This document shows, piece by piece, positions 1-7,409 of a stretch of DNA of 11,674 bases. Made by a program: the position numbers and the translations under genes. Origin of the DNA: CAIWGV01 sp964515175 (GTDB lineage: Bacteria; Pseudomonadota; Alphaproteobacteria; UBA7879; UBA5542); NCBI GenBank assembly GCA_964515175.1, contig CAZEUR010000037.1:1-11674 (forward strand). Reading direction: 5' to 3'. Within the stretch, counting starts at the first letter, position 1. Every line of letters begins with the position of its first letter. The notes below the pieces were generated by a model that worked only from the letters and a program-made list of their open reading frames with translations, ran no database searches and had not been told where the DNA came from.

Positions 1-55
1 AAAAATAAATCCTATAGCTTAAAAACCCCTCACGCTTTACTTATGCAACAAGGCC
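1..55 (-). mobile_element. Terminal end of an insertion sequence (IS5/IS903-like end), continuing off the window
   Basis: Read on the minus strand, homology to Tn3 transposase stops after residues SSLISSF, and the sequence continues GGCCTTGTTGCATAAG. This resembles the GGCTTTGTTG-type terminal repeats of IS903-like members of the IS5 family. The junction lies between positions 55 and 56. Only 55 bp of the element are visible, with no transposase coding sequence, so the family is inferred from the terminus alone. The target duplication cannot be checked because the other end is outside the window. The IS end supplies the TAA stop that now ends the interrupted transposase frame at 41-43. Confidence 0.55.
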
Positions 56-2101
56 GAAGGAAGATATCAAACTGCTGGCAATCACTGCAAATCTCTGAGC
101 ATCTGAAGAAGAGATATTTCCCAATCCATGAATCATACTCAATGAAAAACAAGAGTGCTGATTAACAATCTCAGCATTTGCTGACTTTAGCGTATCTTCT
201 CGAATGTACGTATCAATCACGTGTCTCATCATATCTGCCGTGATATCCGTCGTACAGTTTTGCATGGTAGAAATCCCAATATTTGTTGCTTGAGATAATA
301 TGCTGGCCATTAAAGTTTTATAGAATTTCTCGGGCTGACTATTCTGTCCATGAATTGGGGTAAAATGACGGCTAAACCCTGTCATGCGATCGACTTCTAG
401 AAGTAGCTTCTCTATTTTTATTTTCGGCAAACAGGAAGATATCTTTTTTTGTAAATCCTTAACATCTTCAGAAACAATCAGTTTGTCTGGTTTGTTCAGT
501 TTGAGGTTTCCGTTTTTAATGCTTGCAAATCCATCTTTTCCAAATCTTTTTTGAGAAAATCGAGCGGTTTCATGAAAGAGGATCTTTAAGCTTTCAAGGG
601 CTATCCTCGGATTTTTGCTTAGATTAAGATCTGAATAAACTTGATTCTTCATCTCTCCCCAATGCTCTTTATTATAGACAAGGTTCCAGAAAGAAGTGTG
701 TTTTTTACTTTCTGAAATGTAAATGTCCCCCGATCTGAGGGCATCTCGCAGGGCTATAGCTACTCCCATTTCCCAAACATTACGTTTCAAATTTCCGGCT
801 GTATCAACCAGGGATTTCTTTACCCTGTAATCAATGAAATCTCTTGGAGCATCGTTGGGGATAACCTTAATAAGACCATCATCAAGCTGCTTGATGATCT
901 GAATAGCCTCTATCAAGTTGCTATTTTCTGTTTCCGAAGAAAAGGGAATCTTAACCAGATCGGTAAAATAGCGCCGCATGCTAGCATATCTGTTTTGTAA
1001 TAAAGTAGGGTAACCAAACTTTATTATTCTTTGATAAGATTTTACGTCTTCTCGTGCTTCTTTTAAAAGACTTTCCGCTACCACATCTTTGTATAATTCT
1101 TTAGGTTGAAAAGGCAATTCAGCATCCAGGCATAAAATGTGGTCAATTACAGCAATGAATTTATCAATGGCTTTTTCATGCTTCTGTCGATATTGTTTAA
1201 TTTGATCCTCAAAGGTACGGTTACACTCTCGGCAAATGTCAGAAATATATTGATCGTGAAGCTGAACGATATAGTCAATGATGCGCTTTTTGCTTTCTCT
1301 CAAAAAGACTGCCATCAATGTGTAACGCTTATCAGTTTTTAAACGCTTGATTTTGTCAGCAGAATAGTACCTTCCAAGCTGATAAAGATGATCAACAAAG
1401 TCGGCGCTTAAACTTTCAATTATTTCATGATCTAAATTAATCTCGCAAAGCTTCCCGTATTTTGCAAGATAGCGCTTTAGGGAAGATATAGAAGCTGCAT
1501 CAGGGTATTCTTTGAATTGGTTAAACCACGAATCATTTTCCTCTACGATTAAAAGCTTATCGATATAGGAAATTAGATCTTGGGGCAAGCAAGTGTGAAT
1601 CTTTTCAAACAGTGTATTCTGATATTGAAAACATAATGATTTGAGTAACCGTTTTAATTGATTCTCTCGGGGAAGAGCCGTTTGATTTGAAATAAGGAAC
1701 TGCTCGGCTTGCGGATAGAGATGATCAATCAGAATGGTTCCCTGATTCAGCATGTTAATGGCCCACCTATTTAAAGACTCCAGAGATAGATCATCAAAGT
1801 TTTTAAAATTTAAGTGCTCAAAAATTAATTTTCTGTGTTCGATATAGGTTCCTTTACGAGTAGGCTTCTCAATCATGAAGTTCAGAGGCAAGCTTAGCTG
1901 TTTGCTCAGGTGGCTAATGACGGGAGTTGGTAGTTCCGTAGAATTTTCAATAAATCTACCGTATCGTTTCATGGCAAAGAGTTGAATAGAAAACCATATG
2001 CGGTGATTTTTATTGATTCTATCAACAAGCTTTTTGCTGGTGGTATCTAATGTCCAATCTCGGATGATTTCATCTTCTGAAAGTTCATTATCTCTTTTCA
2101 A
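41..2101 (-). pseudogene. tnpA: Tn3-family transposase TnpA, C-terminally truncated by an IS
   Basis: This is a DDE transposase for replicative transposition of transposon A. The N-terminus (EDEIIRDWTL, followed near residue 40 by IQLFAMKRYGRF) is the Tn3 transposase N-terminal domain. Near residue 571 the motif LLLEVDRMTGFSRHF is family-typical, and SSSDAQRF near residue 667 carries the first catalytic aspartate. The genuine sequence ends after 682 codons at position 56. Full-length family members have about 990 residues, so the second aspartate (YTDTAG motif) and the catalytic glutamate are missing. The last residues GLVA and the stop come from the insertion sequence. The start is a TTG overlapping the TGA of tnpR (TTGA), with GGAGAAG seven bases upstream, which suggests translational coupling. 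The protein should be catalytically dead, although N-terminal DNA-binding domains remain. Confidence 0.9.
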
Positions 2102-2658
2102 GAAACATCTTCTCCATACACATAACTATAAAGAGTAGGTTTTGAGATCCCCACAGTTTGGCAAATTTGTTTGATGGGATGTTTTCTCCCTTTGTACAAA
2201 TCTATGGCCAGCTGTCGTTTGTCTTTGTTGAGCTTCTTAGGCCTCCCTCCTTGACGGCCTCTGCTACGTGCTGCTTCTAAACCTGCTTTGGTGCGTTCTC
2301 CAATAAGGTTTCTTTCAAACTCAGCAAGGGACGCAAAAATATGGAAGACCAGTTTTCCTGTAGAGGTGCTGGTATCTATGGATTCTTGAAGACTTTGAAA
2401 CTCAATCTTCTTATCTTGTAGCTCATTTATCCAATCCATTAAATGCTTAAGAGATCTCCCCAGTCTATCCAAGCGCCAAACGACAATGGTATCTCCCTTT
2501 CTTAAAGAATGACGAAGTTCTGTTAATCCGGGACGTTCTGCAACTGATCCACTTATTTCATCCGTGATGATTTTTTCACAACCAGCCCTCTGAAGGGCAT
2601 CAATTTGAAGATCTAAATTTTGTTCAAGGGTAGAGACCCGAGCATAACCTATTTTCAT
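2098..2658 (-). CDS. tnpR: Tn3-type serine resolvase of transposon A
   Basis: This small serine recombinase (186 aa) resolves the cointegrates made by TnpA at a res site. The catalytic domain opens MKIGYARVSTLEQ with the nucleophile Ser9 and Arg7, followed by VVWRLDRLGRS containing Asp64, Arg65 and Arg68, which match the active-site arginines of gamma-delta resolvase. The E-helix region FHIFASLAEFERNLIGERT is family-typical. The C-terminus has a helix-turn-helix (about residues 160-180, IKQICQTVGISKPTLYSYV) for res binding. The length is normal for the family. The gene reads into tnpA with a 4-base overlap. The ATG at 2658 fits the conserved N-terminus, but the ribosome site before it (AGGT) is weak. 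It appears intact, so the resolvase may still be active although tnpA is broken. Confidence 0.95.
   Translation of the reverse strand: MKIGYARVSTLEQNLDLQIDALQRAGCEKIITDEISGSVAERPGLTELRHSLRKGDTIVVWRLDRLGRSLKHLMDWINELQDKKIEFQSLQESIDTSTSTGKLVFHIFASLAEFERNLIGERTKAGLEAARSRGRQGGRPKKLNKDKRQLAIDLYKGRKHPIKQICQTVGISKPTLYSYVYGEDVS
2109..2115 (-). promoter_or_regulatory. Shine-Dalgarno site that decides the TTG start of tnpA
   Basis: On the minus strand GGAGAAG lies inside the end of tnpR, seven bases before TTG at 2101-2099. The ATG between them (GATGTTTC) opens a frame that stops after six codons, so TTG is the likely start. The site supports coupled translation of tnpR and tnpA. Confidence 0.6.
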
Positions 2659-2850
2659 GATACCTAAATGTTAAGAAAGTCTTTGATCCACACTCTATAG
2701 TTAACTTTGATTTATTGCTAGACTTTTCTTACTCTTAAAGCCAAGCAAACACGTCAGGGGAAGTTTTTCTAACACAAGGTAAAGAAAAGGAACGTTTTAC
2801 TTTCTCAATTTGGATAGATTATGTTACCCTGAAAAAAATGGAGAATCTTC
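2659..2850. other. Divergent intergenic region of transposon A; expected location of res and of the tnpR and passenger promoters
   Basis: These 192 bases separate divergently transcribed tnpR and the passenger gene, where Tn21-like elements keep res. The sequence is AT-rich. Partly matching inverted segments are visible: TTAAGAAAGTCT (2671-2682) against AGACTTTTCTTA (2720-2731), differing by a small offset. I cannot resolve three resolvase subsites, and no promoter matches both consensus boxes well. A GGGG at 2757-2760 is not followed by a terminal-repeat pattern. Confidence 0.35.
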
Positions 2851-4812
2851 ATGTATAAATTTTTTATAGCTATTTTTTTCTGTATGTTCATCAGTTCTGC
2901 TGTGGCCGTTGCGGCAGCTCATCGAGATGAGTTGCTTCACGAAAGGGCCTTACGAAACTATGAACATTTTGAAAGAGAAGTTAGAGAGATTTATGAGCGC
3001 AGTCGCCATGTAACTTTTAGGGATTTTCAACTAGTTCTTGATCGAAGTAATATAGGTAGAGAAGAAGATCTTCATGATCTAAACGTTCCAGCGTTTGCCA
3101 GAAGTCCACTTCTTCAAGCATGGGGGTCTTTTGTCGAAGCCTGCCCCAATGAAGACCTGCAACGTCTTGTTCTCAGCACATTTATAAAATATTTAGAAGA
3201 TTGGGCTCGTCCCTCTGATGGCACGTCTTCAACAAACGTGGAAGATATTTTTAGACTTCTGACAAATTATGTTTCTAATGGAAAATTTGCAAAAAGCCTT
3301 ATGTGGGATCCAGAAAACAGAACTATATGGGTTTTGTACTTCTTAATGCGATGGGATCAGAATATTTTAAAAGCCAACATATTTTCTCATGCAGAGAATG
3401 AACTCATCCAAAAAATCGTTATTATTTTTAGGAGCTTACCCCAAGAAGATTTTTTAAATTTATTTTGTATAGCACGCGAAGGGGGGCGGACTCTAAAAGA
3501 AATGTCTACTTACCTCTATACATGGCTGAACAATACAGTCTTCCCTGGATATCGGGATTATCGACCCCATCCCCCCCTTTCCCTTCGTGAAGTTAAGACT
3601 ATCTTACCTTATGCAGCAAGGCTTAATATTGCCCTAGGTCGTGTGATGCCTTATGGCATAATGGCAGAAGCATTCGAACGTCTCTATCACATTCCAGAAC
3701 CTCAACGTTTATGGACTTTAGATCAATTGGTCGCTTTGCGTGCAGTAATAGAAAATATTCCTTTTGATCAAGTGCGCAGTAGTGTTCAAGCAGTAGAAGG
3801 GTTATTTAGAAATGTGCCACGAGGTGCAAGACCTACCGTAACTCAAGAACAGGTTGCTGCAATCTTTAACAGATTACGCGCAGAATATACACCAGAAAGA
3901 GCGGCAAGAGAAGCAGCAGAGGCTGCGGCTAGAAGAGCTGGAATTGAAGCTCCCATAAGAGGAAGAATGCCTGTTGTCCATAGCCTTGCAATGGAAGCTC
4001 ATCATTATGCAGGTACAGATGTAGAAGTTCCTGCAGGAACAGCAGCTGCTTGTGCAGTTGAAACCTCCACACAGATGAGATTGATTGATGCGATTTTGAC
4101 ACAAGTACAAACTCGTCTGGGAGCACGAGCTCTTGTTCCTTTTTCAGAGGTTGAGGCAGCATTGGGTGCCTTTTCAGGAAATCCTGCGTTTGAAAGCGTA
4201 TTAAGGAGTCGTACAGACCAAGAACAAATGGCTCTTGTTTACACTTTCTTGAAAGCCTTTTACCCTAATAGAGTTCGTCTCTGGAGAGCACAATTTATAC
4301 GCGAATCTGAAGAGGCATATAGAGGAAGGAATGATCCAACAAGCTGTGTGAAGGGAATTAGGGAACGCATTATTACTGGACTTCGAGGTATAGATCCTGA
4401 ACTAGATCGTATTTTTGCACAGGTAGAAGGGCGTCACTTAATGAGAGGACGTTCTACACAGGCAAACCCTAGAGAAAATCCTCAAGGATTAGCGCGTCAG
4501 TTGTTAGAAATAGGGGTAAACCCTACAACCCCTTCAGCGGAAGCAGCTGCTCTATTTAAAGCCAGCTTTGAGAAACAATTAAAGGAGTATGGATTAGAAG
4601 AAGATAGGGAATTTAAAGGTCAGCCTGAACTTCTAGCAGAGCTCATTGAAGGAGAGCTAGAAAATAAAGAAAGTGCTCTGAATAGAGAATTAAAAAGACA
4701 ATTTCCAAAATTCCGCTTTAAGAAAGCGGTTGATAGAGTAAAGGATCAAAACAGGCGACGTAAAAAGCTTGCTGCCGCTGCAGAGGCACGTCTCAAAAAA
4801 GATCACACATAA
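2851..4812 (+). CDS. Sec-exported protein of unknown family, passenger of transposon A
   Basis: I do not recognise the family of this 653-aa protein. Residues 1-23 form a clear signal peptide: Lys3, a hydrophobic core FFIAIFFCMFISS, and an AVAVAAA end with a cleavage site around residues 21-23. The mature protein looks mainly helical and soluble, with no further membrane segment. Residues about 340-370 are rich in Ala, Arg and Glu (AAREAAEAAARRAG), and the last 40 residues are very basic (RFKKAVDRVK, RRRKKLAAAAEARLKK). No catalytic motif is apparent. The ATG is supported by GGAGA six bases upstream. The gene diverges from tnpR, and its TAA stop (4810-4812) overlaps the inner edge of the terminal repeat by two bases, so it lies inside the transposon. 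A secreted protein acting in the periplasm or outside the cell is likely. An effector role is only an inference. Confidence 0.85.
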   Translation: MYKFFIAIFFCMFISSAVAVAAAHRDELLHERALRNYEHFEREVREIYERSRHVTFRDFQLVLDRSNIGREEDLHDLNVPAFARSPLLQAWGSFVEACPNEDLQRLVLSTFIKYLEDWARPSDGTSSTNVEDIFRLLTNYVSNGKFAKSLMWDPENRTIWVLYFLMRWDQNILKANIFSHAENELIQKIVIIFRSLPQEDFLNLFCIAREGGRTLKEMSTYLYTWLNNTVFPGYRDYRPHPPLSLREVKTILPYAARLNIALGRVMPYGIMAEAFERLYHIPEPQRLWTLDQLVALRAVIENIPFDQVRSSVQAVEGLFRNVPRGARPTVTQEQVAAIFNRLRAEYTPERAAREAAEAAARRAGIEAPIRGRMPVVHSLAMEAHHYAGTDVEVPAGTAAACAVETSTQMRLIDAILTQVQTRLGARALVPFSEVEAALGAFSGNPAFESVLRSRTDQEQMALVYTFLKAFYPNRVRLWRAQFIRESEEAYRGRNDPTSCVKGIRERIITGLRGIDPELDRIFAQVEGRHLMRGRSTQANPRENPQGLARQLLEIGVNPTTPSAEAAALFKASFEKQLKEYGLEEDREFKGQPELLAELIEGELENKESALNRELKRQFPKFRFKKAVDRVKDQNRRRKKLAAAAEARLKKDHT

Positions 4813-4848
4813 AAGCGTACCTTTTCGCATGAATGGGGCTGATACCCC
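4811..4848 (-). repeat. 38-bp terminal inverted repeat of transposon A
   Basis: Read inward on the minus strand it starts GGGGTATCAG and ends GGTACGCTTTT, exactly 38 bases. Compared without gaps to the repeat of transposon B (6786-6823) it matches at 20 of 38 positions, including GGGGT at the outer end, ATTC at positions 15-18, AAA at 24-26 and GTACGCT at 29-35. These blocks fit known Tn3-family repeats. The innermost bases are TTTT instead of the usual TAAG. TraD homology starts directly outside the GGGG end, which confirms the boundary. Confidence 0.85.
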
Positions 4849-5372
4849 TGGTAGCGGGTATTCAAAACATTCATCAGCTCCAAAAGATTTATGGTCAGTC
4901 AGAATCTCAGGCGATTATGAACCTCTTCAACACATCTTTCATATTCAGAACGGAAGATCCTGAGACCTGCAAGTATCTATCTTCAAAACTAGGTGAACAA
5001 GAGCTCCACGATGTACAAGAAAACATTTCCTACGGGGCCAATACCATGAGAGATGGAGTTAATCTAAATGTAAATCAAAGGAGACACACTCTTGTTCTAC
5101 CCACAGAAATCTCTCTCCTTCCAAATCTCGAATGCTTCGTGAAATATCCTGGAACCTGGCCCCTCACGAGACTTCAAATGAAGTTGGAAATACCAAAACC
5201 GCTTGTGTCTGCTTTCCAGATACAGGAAATAAAAACAGAAATTTCCTACGAAAAATCATCGACAACCGGTGAGACTGAAATCTATTTGAAAGCGCAGAAC
5301 AACCCTCCTTCTGCAGGAAAGAAAAAGTCTGAAAAAAAGAGGGCAAAGGAGAATATAGTGATAGATCTCTAA
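4849..5372 (+). pseudogene. traD: C-terminal fragment of conjugative coupling protein TraD, 5' part separated by transposon A
   Basis: TraD is the inner-membrane ATPase that couples the relaxosome to an F-type type IV secretion system. About 175 residues remain. VAGIQNIHQLQKIYG is the segment after the Walker B region, DPETCKYLSSKLGEQEL and VQENISYGANTMRDGV are characteristic of F-type TraD proteins, and LPTEISLLPNLECFVKYPG follows. A Lys-rich tail and a natural stop end the gene. The transmembrane N-terminus and Walker A and B motifs are missing, because the reading frame is broken at 4848/4849 by the transposon repeat. The ATG at 4833 lies inside the repeat and is not a native start. The upstream part may survive on the far side of the transposon, outside this window. 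It shows that the backbone is or was a conjugative element. Confidence 0.9.
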
Positions 5373-5464
5373 TGAGAGGAATGTTACATTACAATCGATA
5401 AAAATCTTGATGTTCTTTAGATATCTCGAGGATGTAATTATTAACCAGTATAAAGAAATCTTGT

Positions 5465-6520
5465 ATGAAAAAAGAAATTATAAAAAACTTGAATCTTCCT
5501 GATAGTCCTCTGTTTTCAGAATTAAGAGAGCTTATTGAAAAGACGAAATCTGGGATTATTTATGCCGCTAATTCTGCTTTGGTAGTTTTAAACTGGAAAA
5601 TAGGAGAACGAATCCAGAACGAACTTCTAAAGAATGAGCGAGCTGATTATGGGGAGCAAATTGTCGCGACACTGTCGCGACAATTAAGTATGAATTATGG
5701 AAGGAGTTTTAATAAATCCTCTCTTCTGAGAATGATTCAATTTTATAAGGAGTTTCCAGAGCTAGAGATTGTCGCGACACTGTCGCGACAATTGAGTTGG
5801 AGTCACTTTGTAGAGCTGATTCCTTTAGAACCAAGGATTAAAAAAGATTTTTATACCGAAATGTGTCGAATTGAGCGTTGGAGTGTGAGAACTTTACGTC
5901 AAAAAATAGATGGAATGTTGTATGAAAGAACAGCTATTTCTAAAAAACCGGAAGAAGTTGCGCGTTTAGAGATTGCAAAACTGAAAAAAGAAGATCAGCT
6001 GACTCCAGATTTAATCTTAAAAGATCCTTATTTACTCGATTTTTTAGGATTGGAAGATACCTACGATGAAAAAGATCTTGAAAGCGCTGCTTTACGAGAA
6101 ATAGAAAAATTCGTTTTAGAGCTTGGTTCTGGTTTTGCCTTCATAGAGCGACAAAAAAGAATCACTGTGGGGGGAGAAGATTTTTATATAGACCTGCTTT
6201 TTGCTAACAGAGAACTACGCCGATTAGTTGTAGTTGAATTGAAGATTGGAAAATTTAAAGCAGCAGATAAAGGGCAGATGGAGTTTTATCTTCGATGGCT
6301 TGATAAGCATGAACGAAAAGAATGGGAAGAAAAACCCATGGGCATTATCTTTTGCACTGACAAAAATCAGGAACAAGTCGAAGTTTTTGAATTAGAAAAG
6401 AGTGGAATTCATGTCGCAGAATATCTTACAGTATTACCTCCCATTAAAGTTCTTGAGCAGAAATTGCATAGAGCTATTGCAATAGCTCGAGCAAAGCTTG
6501 AATCATCCTCAAGTTCCTAA
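5465..6520 (+). CDS. DUF1016 (YhcG-type) PD-(D/E)XK nuclease-domain protein
   Basis: This 351-aa protein matches the DUF1016 family. Residues about 15-170 are the N-terminal DUF1016 region, with NWKIGERIQ, LLRMIQFYKEFPE, LSWSHFVELIPLE and RWSVRTLRQKID. Residues about 195-340 are the PD-(D/E)XK nuclease domain, with Asp243 (DFYIDLLF), Glu258-Leu-Lys260 (VVVELKIG) and Gln271 (KGQMEFYL) in the expected order. The length is normal and the active-site set is complete, so it is probably functional. The family is linked to DNA processing and mobile-element or phage conflict, but the exact substrate is unknown. The ATG has only a weak ribosome site. It lies 92 bases after traD in the same direction. 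Two copies of a palindromic segment encode IVATLSRQLS at residues 66-75 and 102-111. Confidence 0.92.
   Translation: MKKEIIKNLNLPDSPLFSELRELIEKTKSGIIYAANSALVVLNWKIGERIQNELLKNERADYGEQIVATLSRQLSMNYGRSFNKSSLLRMIQFYKEFPELEIVATLSRQLSWSHFVELIPLEPRIKKDFYTEMCRIERWSVRTLRQKIDGMLYERTAISKKPEEVARLEIAKLKKEDQLTPDLILKDPYLLDFLGLEDTYDEKDLESAALREIEKFVLELGSGFAFIERQKRITVGGEDFYIDLLFANRELRRLVVVELKIGKFKAADKGQMEFYLRWLDKHERKEWEEKPMGIIFCTDKNQEQVEVFELEKSGIHVAEYLTVLPPIKVLEQKLHRAIAIARAKLESSSSS
5659..5685. repeat. In-frame GC-rich palindrome, copy 1
   Basis: Arms of 13 bases (AATTGTCGCGACA and its complement) flank a single central C at 5672, a perfect inverted repeat containing TCGCGA twice. It encodes IVATLSRQLS of the DUF1016 protein. 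Its codons GCG, TCG and CGA are unlike the AT-rich codons around it. A matching copy lies 108 bases downstream. Confidence 0.9.
5768..5792. repeat. In-frame GC-rich palindrome, copy 2
   Basis: Perfect 12-base arms (ATTGTCGCGACA and its complement) flank a central C at 5780. Together with the following bases it matches copy 1 at 29 of 30 positions (5660-5689 against 5768-5797), and the only difference is a silent TTA/TTG leucine change. It encodes the same decapeptide just before the conserved WSHF motif. Confidence 0.9.
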
Positions 6521-6582
6521 TATAGAGAGAGGCGGAACTGTTTGCTTATAATGAGGGGTTTTATGGCCTCAAATTACCGTGA

Positions 6583-6785
6583 AAGGTATATCAAAACCAC
6601 AACAATGACAACTACAAAAATGAACTAGGAACAAAGTTGGTCAAAAATGGCCCCGACGTACACACCAGGCCTTTAAAGAAAAATATGAGGGACCCAAGAC
6701 CCAAATCCTTTGTGTCTCAGATTATGAATGTGCGTCGAAAAGTAGAGACAGTCATCGGACAATTTGTTGATCGTTTTAAGATACA
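6583..6785 (+). pseudogene. IS982-like transposase remnant, interrupted by transposon B
   Basis: The frame reads NYKNELGTKLV, PLKKNMRDPRPKSF and then MNVRRKVETVIGQFVDRFKI. This corresponds to the C-terminal third of IS982-family transposases, where K(N/R)M and RKxIETxFSQLxDxFxI are typical and the Glu of IET is a catalytic residue. About 68 codons remain. The upstream side is cut by a stop at 6580-6582 and by the nearby nuclease gene, so at least two thirds of the gene is missing. The frame runs into the terminal repeat of transposon B at 6786, which adds spurious residues (GCAQDSEKIVR) and a stop. The rest of the 3' end may lie beyond transposon B. Confidence 0.75.
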
Positions 6786-6823
6786 GGGGTGCGCTCAGGA
6801 TTCGGAAAAAATCGTACGCTAAG
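6786..6823 (+). repeat. 38-bp left terminal inverted repeat of transposon B
   Basis: It starts GGGGTGCGCTCAGG and ends TCGTACGCTAAG, exactly 38 bases. The outer GGGG and inner TAAG with an ACGCTAAG end are standard for the Tn3 family (for example Tn1546 ends ACGCTAAG). It cuts the IS982-like reading frame. The five bases outside it, ATACA at 6781-6785, are the predicted target duplication; the partner should follow the right repeat beyond the window. Confidence 0.9.
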
Positions 6824-6840
6824 GATTTCATAGGCATAAT

Positions 6841-7398
6841 TTACGATTTTCTCTCGGAGGCCAGCACTCGATATACGGTAGCTTGACCAATTCCTAGTTT
6901 CTGAGAAATCGCGACTTTAGTGAGTCCTTCTTTAGTAAGATGCAGCACTTCTTGGCGGTGATTATCCGATATAGGCTTCCTGCCCCTATATTTCCCTTCG
7001 GCTTTGGCTTTAGCAATTCCTTCCCGTTGACGTTCAAGCATCATCTCTCTTTCAAACTGAGCCACACATCCCAACACATTAAGTATCAGTGAACCGGTTG
7101 GACTTTGGGTATCTAGCCCCAGATTGAGAATGCGGATAGCTACTTTCTTTTTGGAAAGGCTTTCTAAAAGTTCCATGAAATCCGCCATGTTGCGAGCCAA
7201 ACGGTCCAGTTTTGTAACCACAAAGGTATCGCCTTCTCGAACAAAATCTAGAGCTGCCAATAATTGAGGGCGCTTTCCCTGAGATGAAACCTGTTCTTGA
7301 TATATTTTTCCACATCCAGCTTGCTCGAGTTCTTTCAGCTGAGTTTGGAGACCTGCTATTTGCTCCACGGTAGACGTTCTTGCATAGCCGATGATCAT
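6841..7398 (-). CDS. tnpR: Serine resolvase of transposon B
   Basis: This small serine recombinase (185 aa) acts on the res site of transposon B. It opens MIIGYARTSTVEQ with Arg7 and the nucleophile Ser9. VVTKLDRLARN carries Asp65, Arg66 and Arg69, and FEREMMLERQREGIAKAKAEGKYRGRKP is the usual E-helix and linker. A helix-turn-helix lies at about residues 160-180 (LTKVAISQKLGIGQATVYRVL). The ATG at 7398 has GAGGG about five bases upstream. The stop lies 17 bases inside the left terminal repeat, so nothing else fits on that side. It shares the catalytic pattern of the resolvase of transposon A, but the two sequences clearly differ, so the two transposons are not recent copies of each other. Confidence 0.95.
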   Translation of the reverse strand: MIIGYARTSTVEQIAGLQTQLKELEQAGCGKIYQEQVSSQGKRPQLLAALDFVREGDTFVVTKLDRLARNMADFMELLESLSKKKVAIRILNLGLDTQSPTGSLILNVLGCVAQFEREMMLERQREGIAKAKAEGKYRGRKPISDNHRQEVLHLTKEGLTKVAISQKLGIGQATVYRVLASERKS

Positions 7399-7409
7399 AT
7401 TTCCCTCTT

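Larger units (their letters stand above)
56..4848 (-). mobile_element. Tn3-family transposon A (partial, IS-interrupted) carrying a secreted-protein gene, inserted in traD
   Basis: The element comprises truncated tnpA and tnpR, both minus, then a divergent passenger gene on plus, then a 38-bp terminal repeat at 4811-4848. The right boundary is supported in two ways: the repeat ends in CCCC at 4845-4848, and TraD homology begins immediately after it. The left part is cut by an insertion sequence at 55/56, so the rest of tnpA and the other terminal repeat lie outside the window or are lost. The tnpR-tnpA order, both reading the same way, is Tn21-like. The five bases after the repeat, TGGTA at 4849-4853, would be the target duplication, but its partner is not visible. 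With tnpA interrupted, the element needs TnpA supplied in trans to move. Confidence 0.8.

Noticed and set aside
24..34. TGAGGGGTTTT shared between the left-end IS (minus strand) and position about 6551
   Set aside because: An 11-base match is expected by chance in a window this size and the flanks do not align.
2757..2794. GGGG start after tnpR that could be a Tn3 terminal repeat
   Set aside because: The following 38 bases do not end in TAAG and lack the ACGCT block, whereas the repeat at 4811-4848 abuts TraD homology and fits much better.
3874..4162. Minus-strand open frames within the 653-aa gene
   Set aside because: They result from the Ala-rich GCA/GAA codon bias of the plus-strand gene and have no plausible protein features.
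4833..4848. ATG start for the traD fragment
   Set aside because: These codons lie inside the terminal repeat of transposon A and are preceded by an in-frame TGA; they are an accidental start, not part of native traD.
6503..6519. Small hairpin (CTTGA...TCAAG) near the end of the nuclease gene as a terminator
   Set aside because: The arms have only five bases and no T-run follows.
6637..6822. Independent 61-aa gene starting at TTG 6637
   Set aside because: The IS982-like homology extends upstream of the TTG, and the last 12 or so codons are a translation of the Tn3 terminal repeat.
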